From Paracamarosporium sp. OC-R06-R3 (taxonomy: Eukaryota > Ascomycota > Dothideomycetes > Pleosporales > Didymosphaeriaceae): a DNA stretch of 64,000 bases. Of this stretch, positions 1-11,175 are shown piece after piece. The notes beneath the pieces were generated by a model. The model did not search any database. It was not told the DNA's origin and saw only the letters and a program-made list of their open reading frames with translations. Location: contig JACVRA010000341.1 of the NCBI GenBank assembly GCA_019828545.1, forward strand, positions 1 to 64,000, read 5' to 3'. Position 1 is the first letter of the stretch. Every line of letters begins with the position of its first letter. The position numbers and the translations under genes were made by a program.

Positions 1-1457
1 ACGCGTTGCACGGACTGCCGAGATACGGTACAGGGATCGCGCGACTTCGGCTCCAATGTCAAATTGGGCAACCTACGGCGACCTAGGCAATTGCATCCGC
101 CTCTGCGGGCTGTGCCACGATAAATAGGACAATGAACACCTTCCTAGTTTACTTATCGTTCCCACCTATCTTGACTACTTTGTAGGTTTGGAGAGAAAAT
201 GGCAAGCGGCGAACGCGAACGCAAGCACCAGAGATACTCCTCGGACGCCACTTACGGCAAACATGTACTTCGAACACTATACCACCTAGGATCCCCGCCT
301 AGGCCCCATTTCAAATGCTCCCGATGGCCTCTACACATGTGACATGTTCGAAGATTAACTCTCCACCATCACCACCCCTTACAGCTCCGCCGCGAGGGCA
401 AAAAAGTCGTAACGAGGCAGATGAGAACATCTATAAGGAAGTGTATGAGGGTTGAGGAACAAATTGATGCTGCACAGGCTCAATTTGGCAACCTTGCCCT
501 TGGGGAACGAGCTCTTGCCGATGCAAATCGGTTGCTGCCGGAGCGCGGCCCAAAGAGCAGGATACAACGATGATTGAGTCTTGAAGGCTGTGCCAAAGAA
601 TCAGAGCCTGCTCATCAACCTGTCCTACTTGCACCAAGGACGTCTAGCGACAAATAGAGCGTGCGTTCTAGTCAAGACTCTGCCTTGGACGTCTCGATTT
701 GGCGGTGCCGACCGGATACCAGTGCCAGCAACGCGGCACAAATATGATGTCAGATATATGAACGGAGCCGAGAACTTAGCAGAATGAAGAAGAAGCAGCG
801 TACAGAGCAGAGATCTGAGGATCGTCAGAATGATGTGCAAGGTGCCTGCGTTGCGATATCCCAACAAAACACTTTTCGCTCATACTATCTCCCTTATTTA
901 GTCTTAAGAGTAACGCCCAGCGGTCGCCAGTTAGAGGCTTCCTGGGTCTCGAGCTCAAAAAGCCTGGCACCGCAGGCATGAATTATTCGAATATGTTCTA
1001 TAAGACGATGGTCTAGCGAGTTCAGCCCACCTAACATATAGGGGAGCCAGAGCACTTGCTGTGAGGCAATTACCCTGCCCTGGCGAAAACCCCCATTCTA
1101 GCTCGGCTGGCCTAGCTCTGAACTATTTTGAGCAGCTTACCCCTTTTAAAATGTCAAATGAGCCCATGTTAGCGGGAAGTAGTATATGGAAGGGTTGATT
1201 GATTTAGCTAGCTGAAACGAAGTGCCAGTATTATATATAAGTTATGTACACATCACGTGCGTGACATCGAACCTCGAAACTCAAAAATATGTTTCCTTCG
1301 CATACGCTAGGGCGTTTCTGGCTTGACATCCAAACTTGAAATGAAGAACATTGTACAAAAAAAACGAGCGCTCACGCTATTAATGTAGCGTCTTGATACG
1401 TGGAGTTCGCGTTTGCTAGGTTGTCGATCTGATAAGGAAATATCTTAACTGGATGCT
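1..1457. other. Intergenic, no supported gene
   Basis: No reading frame here has convincing family features. The plus strand around 385-573 stays open and encodes an Ala/Leu/Arg-rich helical peptide. It has no start codon of its own, no domain and no signal peptide, so it could be a gene remnant or chance. Nothing resembling an RNA gene or transposon end was seen. Confidence 0.4.
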
Positions 1458-4407
1458 CTACGCAGACGTTTGCCTTGGCCCTATAAAAGCCGAAAATCTC
1501 TCCCTTTCAAGCTCTCGAACATGATTCAGACTACATTTGGTGTCTCTGTGGTCTTCTCCTAGCGCTTCGCGTCTCGACTCATATAACCACGTCGCGATGT
1601 CAAAAGCTTGGTTAAATTTCCTTTGCATATGCAAGAAGACGGACAGGAGCTGTAAGCTTGAAAATGTCTCTAATCTTCCCTTGCCAAACTTCACCTCTTC
1701 TATAGCGAGACATTCTTCCATGACAACTTCCCCTTCTTTGTACTTGTGTTGTCGATGGAGGATGACCGCAAGATTTCGCAACGTTTTCAACGTGTCGGGA
1801 TGTGCTTCTGGTAGTGTTGACTTTTGGACCACGGAAACCTCGCGCAACAATGCCGCAGCTTCGTCATATTGCAATCCATGGCTTTTTACTAAGGCAATGT
1901 TGCCTTTACATTTCAGTATTTCGGGATGGTTCTCGTCGAAGATACGTTGGAAGCCATCGAGCGCATGTTTGAACATCTCCAGCGCCTGGGAGTAGCGCCC
2001 CTGGAACTGGTACGAGACAGCTAGGTTGCTCATACTAATTTGGACATCCAGACAGTCTGCGTCGAGAAGCATTCGCCTTCCGCGTAAGGCTGTCCTAAAT
2101 AACTGACTAGCGTCCGTATGTCTGCGTTGGCTTTGTAGCGAGAGCGCCAGATTATTCATAGTCACAAATATTTCCGGGTGGCGCCGGCCAAAGAGCTGTT
2201 GCTTGATTCTCAAAGCCTCACGATGACATCCTTCTGCGTTCTGAAATTGACCTTGCCCATGATAGATTAACCCAAGGTTATTCAAGTTGTGGGCTTTGTC
2301 TGTGTGAGACCATCCAACCTCGTTGATTTGGGATCGAGCGACTTCCTTTGTAACCCGCGCGGCAAGCTCGAACATGCCTTGGTGATAGTATGCAGCACCA
2401 GACTTGCTGCGGAGCTGCTGGATCAGCGCAGAATCTGTTGCAGTGGTTGTGGTTGCCCATTTGATGGCATGTGTAGTAAGTTGGATTGCTTCATGCATGC
2501 GACCGATTGTTATCAATTGCTCGCAGAGAAATATTGCCATTGAGAGCAAACGCAACATAAATTTTGCACGGATTTCACTTACACTTGCAATGTTGAAAGC
2601 GGTGTAGAGAATTGACATTCGATGCAGGTCGAGCGCAACAAGATTCTTGGCACGTGTATGACGATTCGAGGCCACTGAATGCAGAGCACGTTCTATGAAC
2701 ATGCCTCGATTAGGATGCTTCGTTAACAAGGTTCTTGCGTCTTTGTGCGCAAGAATGTTGAGTTTCACGGAGCCGTTCGTAGATTCCAACTTTAACAGAG
2801 AATAGTCTTTCAGCAGCAACAAAGCATCTTGCTCTTGCTCTGTTCTTACTAAGTGTTTTAGAAGCTTTTGGGAAAGAGCCTTTGAGGAGAAGCAGGCAAA
2901 GGTGAGAAGCATTTTCAATGCGTCAGAATTCTGCAATACTAGAGCCTCGACCGAAAGTGTCGAGTACGGCGATCGTGTTGAATAAGGGTTGTAGTCTTGG
3001 GTTGGAACTTCCATGAAGTCTTGGTTGAAGGCTGAGAATGGTGAACAAAAATGCCGAGGGGACTCATGAGAAGCTGCGCAATTTGAACGCATGTAGATAC
3101 CCGTTTGAACGATCGTAAGAGGAAAGCAATCGAGGGCACGTGCTATAGAACTCGCCTCATCGGTTCGGAGGATCGGTCCCACGAATGTCAGGAGAAGGCG
3201 GGACGCATCTCTTACGGTCATGTGGGGGATCTCTATAACTCGTTGTGTAGGAACAAGTCGTTGTGCGAAGCGTAGATTTCTAGTCGTAAATATAATACAG
3301 ATACCCTTGTTGTGTTTGAGAAGGGTCCGCAACGTTTCCGGGGGCAAGGTGGTGACATCGATGTCGTCGAAGACAATGAGAGCTTTTTTGGAACCTTGAG
3401 AAGATATATTATCTATTGCGGTTGCCAAAGTTCTCAATGTTGTGTCGTGGCTTGGTATTGCACCACTGACTGGAGACAAAGAGCGACAGCTCATCCGCAG
3501 ATTAGCTTCGCTAGACCCATCAAACCAATACGTGGAGAATCCTTTGTCGTGATCTCGAAGCATGTGTGACAGCTCAACTGCTATCGCCGACTTGCTAAGA
3601 CAAAGTCAGTCTGACATGAAGCATTCATGCTAATAGCAGTGTCAAATACCCGATACCACCTAAACCTACTAATCCAATCTTTGCTCTACGCTTATCTGTC
3701 AACTTCCCAAGAAGTGATTTCATCAGAGCTTCTTGGCGGACGAAGTCTGTGTTGCGAGCCGGGAAAGTCCCGGCCAATTCCGCCGTCGCCGGTCTTGTTG
3801 CGTGTATCTGACAGGTAATAAGCATCAAAAAACAATACTCGATACAGAAAACTGGTAGTCATTGATGGGATTTAATATACCATAGTAATCTGCTGGGACT
3901 GCAGAGAGCTATAGGATGACACGAGTGGCCTGCCAGGCTGGGGTTCTGTTAGAAAGAGGCTGAACTCTGTCAACACGAATCTCTACCTGATCACTTCAAA
4001 GGCCTTGTTCCTTACATGAGATGTGTTTGTAAAGCATTTCCCAGAATTCCGATCGATACAAGAGCTTTGTCTATTTCTTTCTCTTTCCTTAACATGTGTA
4101 TCCGCTTTTTGAATCGTGTCGCCCTTCCATCTTGCACACCAATGGCGAGGTCTTGAAGGAGTGACGCAACGTTCTTCGCATCTGCATTAAGTCGTACGAT
4201 GATCTCGGGATCAATGTGTTCTAACAAGTGTGGCCGCTTGTTTAGTGTCCGGGTAAGGCTAACCAGTAATGATGCGTGGTCGGTCCATACGCGCAACAAG
4301 GCTGGCGCCTGTCGTACTCTCCTACTGATCTCTGGGAGTCCATTAGCTATCTCGATGCCATACTTCGCAAGCTGGGTAATTGCAGCAGCAGCACCAATGA
4401 ATTCCAT
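1458..4407 (-). CDS. NLR-type STAND protein: fungal helical N-domain, NB-ARC, kinesin-light-chain TPRs
   Basis: Four-exon model of about 904 aa: 4407-4016, 3908-3881, 3807-3650, 3594-1458; phases are consistent throughout. Residues 1-135 match the helical N-terminal region seen on fungal NACHT/NB-ARC proteins (MEFIGAAAAITQLAKYG start). Exon 3 gives the linker (FPARNTDFV) and the P-loop VGLGGIGKSA, whose GIG/KS is split by a 55-nt intron, so no single open frame contains the Walker A motif. Exon 4 continues with Walker B (ALIVFDDID), an RNBS-B-like CIIFTTRN, a GLPL-like ALDCFPLTI segment, a winged-helix-like region, and then at least five 42-residue TPRs of the kinesin light chain type (LNNLGLIYHGQGQFQNAE, MNNLALSLQSQ). 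The family acts as intracellular sensors in fungal non-self recognition and regulated cell death; this role is inferred. The 28-nt exon 2 is the weakest part of the model. All key NB-ARC motifs look intact. Confidence 0.85.
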
Positions 4408-5161
4408 AATGAAGAGCATTAAAAGTAATACATCGGACGAGAAATGGGTCTGGCTTTTATATTGACCCCACTAAGGCTGAGAGCGCGCCCCGTAAGCCCA
4501 CTCGAGCGGATACCACAGCACACACAAGGCTGAATCATCTAACGTGGTCCAATAGAATTGACTGACTTGTTGATAGGCGCAACCAAATGACAGAGGCGGG
4601 GTTGACAGCTTTTTCTGCCATCAAAGGTCCTGCTGCTCTGTTGCCGCATTGCTCACCGGTCATCGACCTCGACCTAGATAAAGCGGCACGAAGAAAGGCA
4701 GTCTCGGATGAATACTTTCAAACCATGCGATGTCTTTTCTCGAGAATATGACGATATTGTGCCGTGGGGACTAGTCCCCACATATCTGTGGATTTCTCGT
4801 GGCTTCTGTACCACTCGGATTGATCTGACCTTACATAAGGAGACTATTGTCACTTTATCAACGGACACATCGTGACGAGACTCTTGCGTTCAATCATCAT
4901 ACTTAGAAAAAATGGGATACTTTCATCCGAATCTACTATGGCTCAATTGGTGCTTGATTTATATTTACATTCTTCTCATACCTATCAACCCACACCTCCA
5001 GCCAAGCGTTGATCTCTAGGGCTAGCAATGGGCTCGAATCTGAAGATATGTTGACACGTTGCAATATCAACGACAACGTGATCTAACCTGTGCACCCTAC
5101 CAGTTTCGTGATGTGCAAAAGCATGCGGCGGCTCATTATGTACATCAAGGAGTAGAGTATC
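4408..5161. other. Intergenic between NLR and DUF6590 gene
   Basis: This is the upstream region of the NLR gene (to the left) and the 3' flank of the DUF6590 gene (to the right). I see no coding features, repeats or RNA genes. Confidence 0.4.
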
Positions 5162-6947
5162 TTAATGTATTCCAGCCAGCATTGATCCCTCCACTTCCTG
5201 AGTTTCGTTCATATATTCGTCGATCTGGTGAATCGATTCTGGCATGATTCTTCCTACATTTTGTAGTTTCACACTGGTGTCGACCCTAGTAACGCTAGAA
5301 AAATCAATGCGCGACATAGGGTCTACAGGTCCGACCGATTGGTCCTCAACCTTAATGAAAATTGGATGTTTTTTAAGGTGTTTCTCAAGAGTGAAATTTG
5401 GAGGTTCCTGTCCAAAAGGTACAACTACAGCGTGATCTTCAGGAATCACTCCTGATTTCAGTGTCCCTTGGCCTTCATACGTATTGATGGGAAGACAGAC
5501 GCAGTGTCCGCTTTGTGGCCGGACTACAACGAACATCTGCTTATTCTTCGAGCTGAGGAGACTATTTTCCCTCTTGACTGAGTCATCTAGGGAATTTGGC
5601 CAATGAGTGATGAAAACTCGTCCCTTTTTAAAAAAATTTCTGGGGTTCTTTGCCGTTTTCAATTCTGTTATATTGTTAGAGCAGAATTTCTAAAGTAGTA
5701 GTGGTTGTACCTGAGTCTGAGTTACCACCTTGATCGTTGCATGTGGGTGCCTTCAGTCCATCAGTAGGAGAGGCGTGATCTCCACCCAGGGAAGGTTGAG
5801 TTTCTACAGGTGGAAAAGGTTCATGCATAGGTAGTGTCGACCCGTGTGCTGCAGGTGAGCGTCCGTTCTCCTCTCGAAAACAAGCGATTACATAATCTAG
5901 GCTTTCAGCAGCGATATCGCCTATTTCCTTTACTTTGACATTCATTTCGATAAGATAGGCCTTAGCGTAATGTAAACGGGATGCGGGGTGTATTACAACA
6001 GCAGGATCGACTGGATCAATGGCGATGGGACGTTTGGTTAGTCCTGATTCGTACTCGCCTGAAAACAATTCAGGTGACTTGCCCGTTAAATATACAGCAC
6101 TATGTTCAGCTGCAATACACCCTGTTTTAAGGCATCCTCGCCCACTGTACGTTGAGATGGGACTGTAATATGAGTTAGTTCTATTGCCCAGTTTATGAGC
6201 ATTTCCCCAGGACTTTAACGAAATGCACAAAACGACTCTGTCACACTCAACGTATATAACGTACCATGCGTAGACGAATCCTCTCCGTACCTCAACGATG
6301 ACAAAGCGCCGAATTTGACTGAACGCGCGCTCACCATATTGAACGATCGTAAATTTGTCGCTCATCAAAGCAGGGTCATCCGCGCTCGCAGCTTGAACGT
6401 GAAGCATCGCAAAAACCTTGCCTTGGTCAACATAAAAGTGATGAATTACGAAGATGGGCAGACTGACCTTCCCAACTCTGAAGAAGGAATACATTTCCGA
6501 ACCACGACGCACACGATATGCTAGAATGATCAGCTTTCTGATCTGATCGGACTCTTGCTACATACATGGGACTAAGGGCTCGTAATCTCCTAGCATCGGA
6601 TTACCCTGAGTGATGTTTTGAGACAAGCCCACCATCGGAGTATCCTGAGTGATGTTTTGAGACAAGCCCACAGAAAAATCAAATCTCGGATTTATGATCG
6701 TTTTCATGGATGGATCATGCATGCGCTGCTGCTCTATAGCTGTCGGCATCTGAATGAATCCAGGGTATACCGCTTGGTCTTTGTGATAGTGGTAGCTGTA
6801 CGAGCCATCATCTGGACCTGAAGCTTAGTCCTAGGCTCAAGAGGCACGGGGGAATGATTGCGGGGTAGGCTCACAGTTTTGCGTTATGTAGTAATAGTCC
6901 TCCCGATTTACATCCCATCGCCATGCTGAGCCGCTCGAGGATGCCAT
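5162..6947 (-). CDS. Protein with two tandem DUF6590 domains
   Basis: Four exons, about 545 aa: 6947-6875, 6817-6566, 6520-5711, 5664-5162; introns of 57, 45 and 46 nt; phases agree. The N-terminus (SAWRWDVNREDYYY) has the Trp/Tyr-rich start common in fungal DUF6590 proteins. Exon 2 carries two copies of a 13-residue repeat (VGLSQNITQxxPM). The first DUF6590 domain runs from YSFFRVGKV through RRFVIVE, ISTYSGRGCLKTG and HPASRLHYAKAYLIEMNVKV. The second runs from FFKKGRVF through INTYEGQGTLKSG, DPMSRIDFSSV and VKLQNVGRI. A Ser/Pro/Thr-rich linker separates them and holds the last intron. DUF6590 has no established biochemical function; it is frequent in fungal accessory genomes. A degraded copy of the 5' end lies just upstream (7040-7235). 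Confidence 0.8.
6594..6671 (-). repeat. Two-unit 39-bp in-frame tandem repeat
   Basis: Two adjacent 39-bp units (6594-6632 and 6633-6671) differ at only a few positions. They encode the repeated 13-residue segment in exon 2 of the DUF6590 gene. The unit length keeps the frame, so copy number could vary without breaking the gene. Confidence 0.85.
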
Positions 6948-7039
6948 AGTGTTGTATGTATTCTGTCCGTTATGCCGCCTACGTCGTATCGCTGCACGAA
7001 CTGTTCTACAGCTGTTTGATTATCGAACACCGTAGAGAT

Positions 7040-7235
7040 CATCGCTTGGTTTGTAGGATAGTGGTAGCCGTGCCGGCCAGAAGCTAGGGATGAAGCTTAG
7101 TCCAAGGCTCAAAATACGGCATGGGCCTATGATCGCGGGGTGGGCTCACGAACTTGCGTCATGTAGTAATGTTCCTGGTGAGCTTGGTTTCAAAACTATA
7201 TCGAGTAGCCGGAGGATGCCATAGTGTTGTATGTA
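7040..7235 (-). pseudogene. Decayed duplicate of the DUF6590 gene 5' end
   Basis: On the minus strand this stretch resembles 6750-6955 over promoter, exon 1, intron 1 and the start of exon 2. Shared blocks include the ATG context (ATGGCATCCTC, here at 7222-7220), the TATTACTACAT...ACGCAA stretch, GTGAGCC at the donor and the AAGCTTCA-like acceptor area. The reading frame from the copied ATG meets a stop after a few codons (TCG ATA TAG). It therefore looks like a tandem partial duplication that has lost coding capacity. No DUF6590 domain remains in the copy. Confidence 0.7.
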
Positions 7236-7557
7236 TCGTACAGTCGAAGTTAAGGATGAGTTGGCGACGAAATCAGCCTCACAGCTGTACGATGCAAGCT
7301 TGCTAATCAGGCCTTGGCACTTACCCCGCTACTTCTAGGCAGCCATTCCGTTTTAATACAGCCTGGCATTCACCCCAAGAACTCGCAGCTCGCATCCGTT
7401 TTGCGTTGCCTCATTGTTGTTAGTTGTTAAATGCCCCCTATCGAGTATTTTCGAATGCGGGTTTCAGACGAGCGCGAGTCTGATCCTAGGCCTAGAGCGC
7501 CGCTGCGCGCCTTCAAGGTATATCGAGTAGGATTACGATTCAGAACTTCGCCTCTAA

Positions 7558-8097
7558 TCGATCTCCTACATTTCCTCGACTAGACTCGGAATTCTGACAC
7601 TAAGACAGCTCCTGCTATACGATCTCCATGGCTATCGACAGAAGCTCAGAACGGCAAAAGCTGGATATGGCACCTTCCCGTCCACCTTACCGAAAACCAT
7701 TGATGCCTACGACAAGGCTTTGAATGTAATTACCCGCGGTACTGAGGTTGAGCTGCTAGTACCAAAGCACAACGACGTGGCACTCACTAACGATGCTTGG
7801 CGAAAGGTAATCACGGCGATCAACTTACACTCCCCGATACCTGAGGCTCTCTCCCGTTGCTTCAAGATACTACCTTCGCTTACCAGGGATGTCGGAGTCT
7901 TTACAAAAATTCTTGGGCTTCCTGCGGGAGCCCGCGAATACTTGAGTTGGCATGATCTAGTCTCACACACGGGGACTAGATCTTCAGTTATACGTTTTGT
8001 CTTTACAATGAAAGAGAAGTCATACGTGAAGGCCGGTTTTTATGACCTACCCCCGCAGCCGGAGACAGAACCATACACGACGGGGCAAACGCAGTAG
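7558..8097 (+). CDS. Unrecognised small protein, 5' end uncertain
   Basis: An uninterrupted frame from 7558 to the TAG at 8095-8097 encodes about 179 residues with balanced, globular-looking composition (for example GTEVELLVPKHNDVALTNDAW). There is no ATG at the left end, so an upstream exon is likely. A candidate is the short Arg-rich frame starting at an ATG near 7431 and ending before a gtatat donor at about 7518, but no phase-matched junction was found. No signal peptide, transmembrane segment or known motif was seen. I do not recognise the family. It could also be the 3' remnant of a larger gene. Confidence 0.4.
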   Translation, partial: SISYISSTRLGILTLRQLLLYDLHGYRQKLRTAKAGYGTFPSTLPKTIDAYDKALNVITRGTEVELLVPKHNDVALTNDAWRKVITAINLHSPIPEALSRCFKILPSLTRDVGVFTKILGLPAGAREYLSWHDLVSHTGTRSSVIRFVFTMKEKSYVKAGFYDLPPQPETEPYTTGQTQ

Positions 8098-8467
8098 TTA
8101 CTATAGTTACGTCGTCACTTACGGGCGATCACTAATAGTAATGACTATTCTGCGATATGAAACGTGCAGAATCTGCTGAACTGTGACTCAATCTGTCTTC
8201 GTTTCTATGATTTTTGAGTGAGAAGCTTGCTTTATGTAACGATATACGAAGGATTTTATTGGGTATGCTTGTTTGATTGATAACGGACGCTGTCTTTTGT
8301 GTAAGGTATTACCATAAGTACTTACCAAGGCCATGGTCCTGTGATGTTTTCTGTTCAGATAAGTTCCGCAGTCCTATCGTGGTTCTCAACCCAACGCTTC
8401 GAGTAGGCCGCCGTATCGATGGGTCACCGACGAGTATTGTTGGCCGTCATATGCACCAGTGAATGAG
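8098..8467. other. Intergenic (convergent 3' ends)
   Basis: This lies between the 3' end of the unrecognised plus-strand frame and the 3' end of the DUF7708 gene. It is AT-rich, with nothing supported in it. Confidence 0.4.
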
Positions 8468-10592
8468 TTAAGAATCAAAAAATGCCATATTTGCAATGTT
8501 TTGTCGTCCTTTTTGCGCTTTCCCAGGGTTTCGTGCAGCTTGTCCGCGATTGTTGTCAAAGATCTCTGTGGCGGAAAGATGCATACCCAGCACATGCGAG
8601 ATCCCAGCAGTCGTGAATAATACTTTAATTATTCGTCCTTGGTCTTCATCACGCTTTTTCTGCTTTGTTATGTCCTGGAACAGCGCTAGAATTTTGCGCA
8701 GATACTCATTCGTTGCCTCGTGTTCAAGTATTTCCAGACCATGAATAGCAATGAGAAGAAGTGGCGACTCGATTAGATCTAGCAGCTCCTTCAATAAATG
8801 TAAAGCTACACTTTTTGTTCGAAGTGTGCCGTCCAATTGCAACAACAGATCGTTGAGGGGGGGTCCAGCTTGCAAATTCCATTCCCTCGGTATGTGTAGT
8901 ATCGTTTGCTTTATCAAAGCATAGATGAGCGATACGATTCCGATCGTTTCGCGAAGTCGTCCTTCGGGTGCTTCCTCGTTTGGAATATGACAGAAGTACG
9001 ACAAACAGGGTATTCCGGCTGCACGAGCGGCACGTACATAGTTCGAAGTTATAAGTTGACTTGATGAGGTAGCAGATAAAGACGCAGGCCCAAACAGTGC
9101 GAGAACGCTCGATTGCGCTTGTGTTGTCCATATTTGCAATCGTTGTATGACTTGTATCTCAGTAAAAGAGTCATATTCGGGGCTGTTTACAAGGATCTGA
9201 TTGTAGGAAAAATATGTGTCCAATGCTGTTGACCTCTCTTCGATCTGCGCCTTATTCTGTGGAACACGTTTCCGCTCATGATCTTGTTCAGCTGTGCCGA
9301 CGTTGGACTTTGACATAAGGGAATCAGCGTCCTCGTTGTCTTGAGCTTTGGATCCTGCTCGGTCGCTGACAAAGATAGATGCTTCTCGGTCTAGTATCTG
9401 TTTCAACGGGGGACCTATGCGCTGATTGAACATGGCACCAAAGTGTTTCGACATATCACTTAGATAGCGGGTGCCGTCGCGGAGCTGTTCATTCTGCTCT
9501 TGAGCTGCGCGCAACATTTTCTCCCATTTTTCTTCATTCTTCCGCCAATTCTCGCGCTGATGTAGCTCTTGTACTTCCATCCAATATTCAAAAAGCTCTG
9601 TCAACTTGGGTAGCGTTGTCATCGCATGTGAAATAGTTCGGACTTCTCGCGCGGTGAATATCTGGGCTCCACGTTGAATGGCATTGGAAATGTCGCGGAT
9701 GGCGTTGATATGCTTGCTGTACTCGACGGAGATGTTCTCATTTAAACTAGCCTTGGCGCGTCTCCAGCCTCGCTGTGAATACCATTTTAGAGGGAAAGCA
9801 ACGAAAGCTAAGACCCTGCAGCACAACTGGATGCTCAGATCCTCAAGAAAAGGTTCGGAGTACAGTTTGAGCTTTTCCCTAACATCAACGACAATGTTGT
9901 CGATCTCTTCCAGCGCTACTGCAAAGTCTTCCCCAATGTGCGCGTAGTTCACTGATGCCTAAGAATAGATTCAGCAGAAGCAAAGACACAGAAGCCGGAA
10001 CTCTTGCCCTTGTAATCGTCTCAATTGATCCAGTAATGATAGAAGTGTACTTGTCGTCTTTTGGGAACATCTTCAACACGCTCGAGTGATCATTGATCAC
10101 GTTGCATATTCGAAGGAACCCCTTCTTTGGCCGATGTAGAAAACTCTTGCTCGATTCGTCGTCGTGTTGTTTCTTCATTTTACCCACAGTGTCCAGGAGC
10201 GAGGTCCATGACAAGCTATGACTAATCTTTCCAATCGAACCCACGTCAAAGAAATTTTCCCTAAACTCTTTCATTGCAGTTTCGAGTTCTTCGTATCGTT
10301 CCTTGAGTTTTTGCGACGCTGGGTTGCTTGGCGGGCTGAACTATAGATTAGCCGCCTCGAACCACCCTACCAATTCAAGTCCGCCTCCTAGTAGGATTAT
10401 TTACCTTGCCATAGCCTCCTGCAACATCGACATTAGGGCATCTTCCTTCTCGACTTGTTCGCAGAATGCATTCTCAAGAGTCACTCGCGAACTTGAGGGA
10501 TCTTCCATGGTATTCTGCTCTTGCCGAGACCTGAGTGTATCTGACCAACTGCGCACTAGTCCTCGAGCCACGAATTCGGAGTTTTCAAGCAT
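8468..10592 (-). CDS. DUF7708 protein with degenerate STAND-like ATPase domain
   Basis: Three exons, about 668 aa: 10592-10405, 10335-10008, 9958-8468. The first exon is short and acidic. Exon 2 and the start of exon 3 form the DUF7708 helical domain (FLRICNVINDHSSVLKMFP, TGSIETITR/ASVNYAHIGEDF). A charged helical stretch rich in Glu, Lys and Gln follows, then a NACHT/STAND-like region (SYFCHIPNEEAPEGRLRE, SLIYALIKQTI). The Walker A equivalent reads GPASLSATSS and lacks the GxxxxGK[ST] lysine. The Walker B equivalent reads LLLIAIHGLEIL and lacks acidic residues at the usual place. The domain is thus probably not a normal ATPase. The second intron (10007-9959) must start with GC (AGG/gcaaga) to keep the conserved junction, an uncommon GC-AG intron. 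Function unknown; the architecture resembles fungal signalling STAND proteins. Confidence 0.8.
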
Positions 10593-11175
10593 TATCGCGA
10601 CAATCTAGAGGTAGTATAAACAGACGGGTGAAGAAAACTTTCCAAACTCGATGCCACCAGGCAGCTATTTAACAGGTTCGAAAAGCAAAGAATAGTTTAC
10701 AGCCTAGTCATTAGGCATATGAAAATGACTGCAGCGGCAACATGGCGCATATATCTCATTGGGCAGCTGAATCCGGCAACGTGTATCAGCCTTGCGTTAG
10801 CTTTTCTCTCTGCCAGCCCGTTCAGTTTGTTTGGTCAACCGTGCGCCTCTTGATTACTTGCAGCTGTTTTACTGGAAGGCGACAGCCCTTGCTGCAGCAC
10901 CGACAGGCTCAGCTTTGGGGCCACGTACAGAAACCTGGAACGGGCTGACAGGCAGAGAACAAATACCTCCCGGCGCCGTGGACCAACCTCATCTTCCACC
11001 TATCCTCTCGATCCAGCCTTCTCAAATCAAACTCTACTCCAAATTCTGGCTGTTTTGCTCGTGTTTTGTTCCTACTTGGAGCGTCGCAAGTACTATACAC
11101 GTGATATCTGGGCTCCCGCTAGGGTAGCCTGACCGGCAAACATTTGAGGCGGTAACAACCAAACTCAGTGCATTC
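10593..11175. promoter_or_regulatory. Shared divergent promoter region
   Basis: This 583-bp gap separates the start codons of the DUF7708 gene (minus) and the AAA+ gene (plus). Both promoters must lie here or overlap it. I could not identify a clear TATA box or operator. Confidence 0.45.

Noticed and set aside
8724..9131. 135-codon alternative minus-strand frame
   Set aside because: Overlaps the DUF7708 gene in another frame and has no family features.
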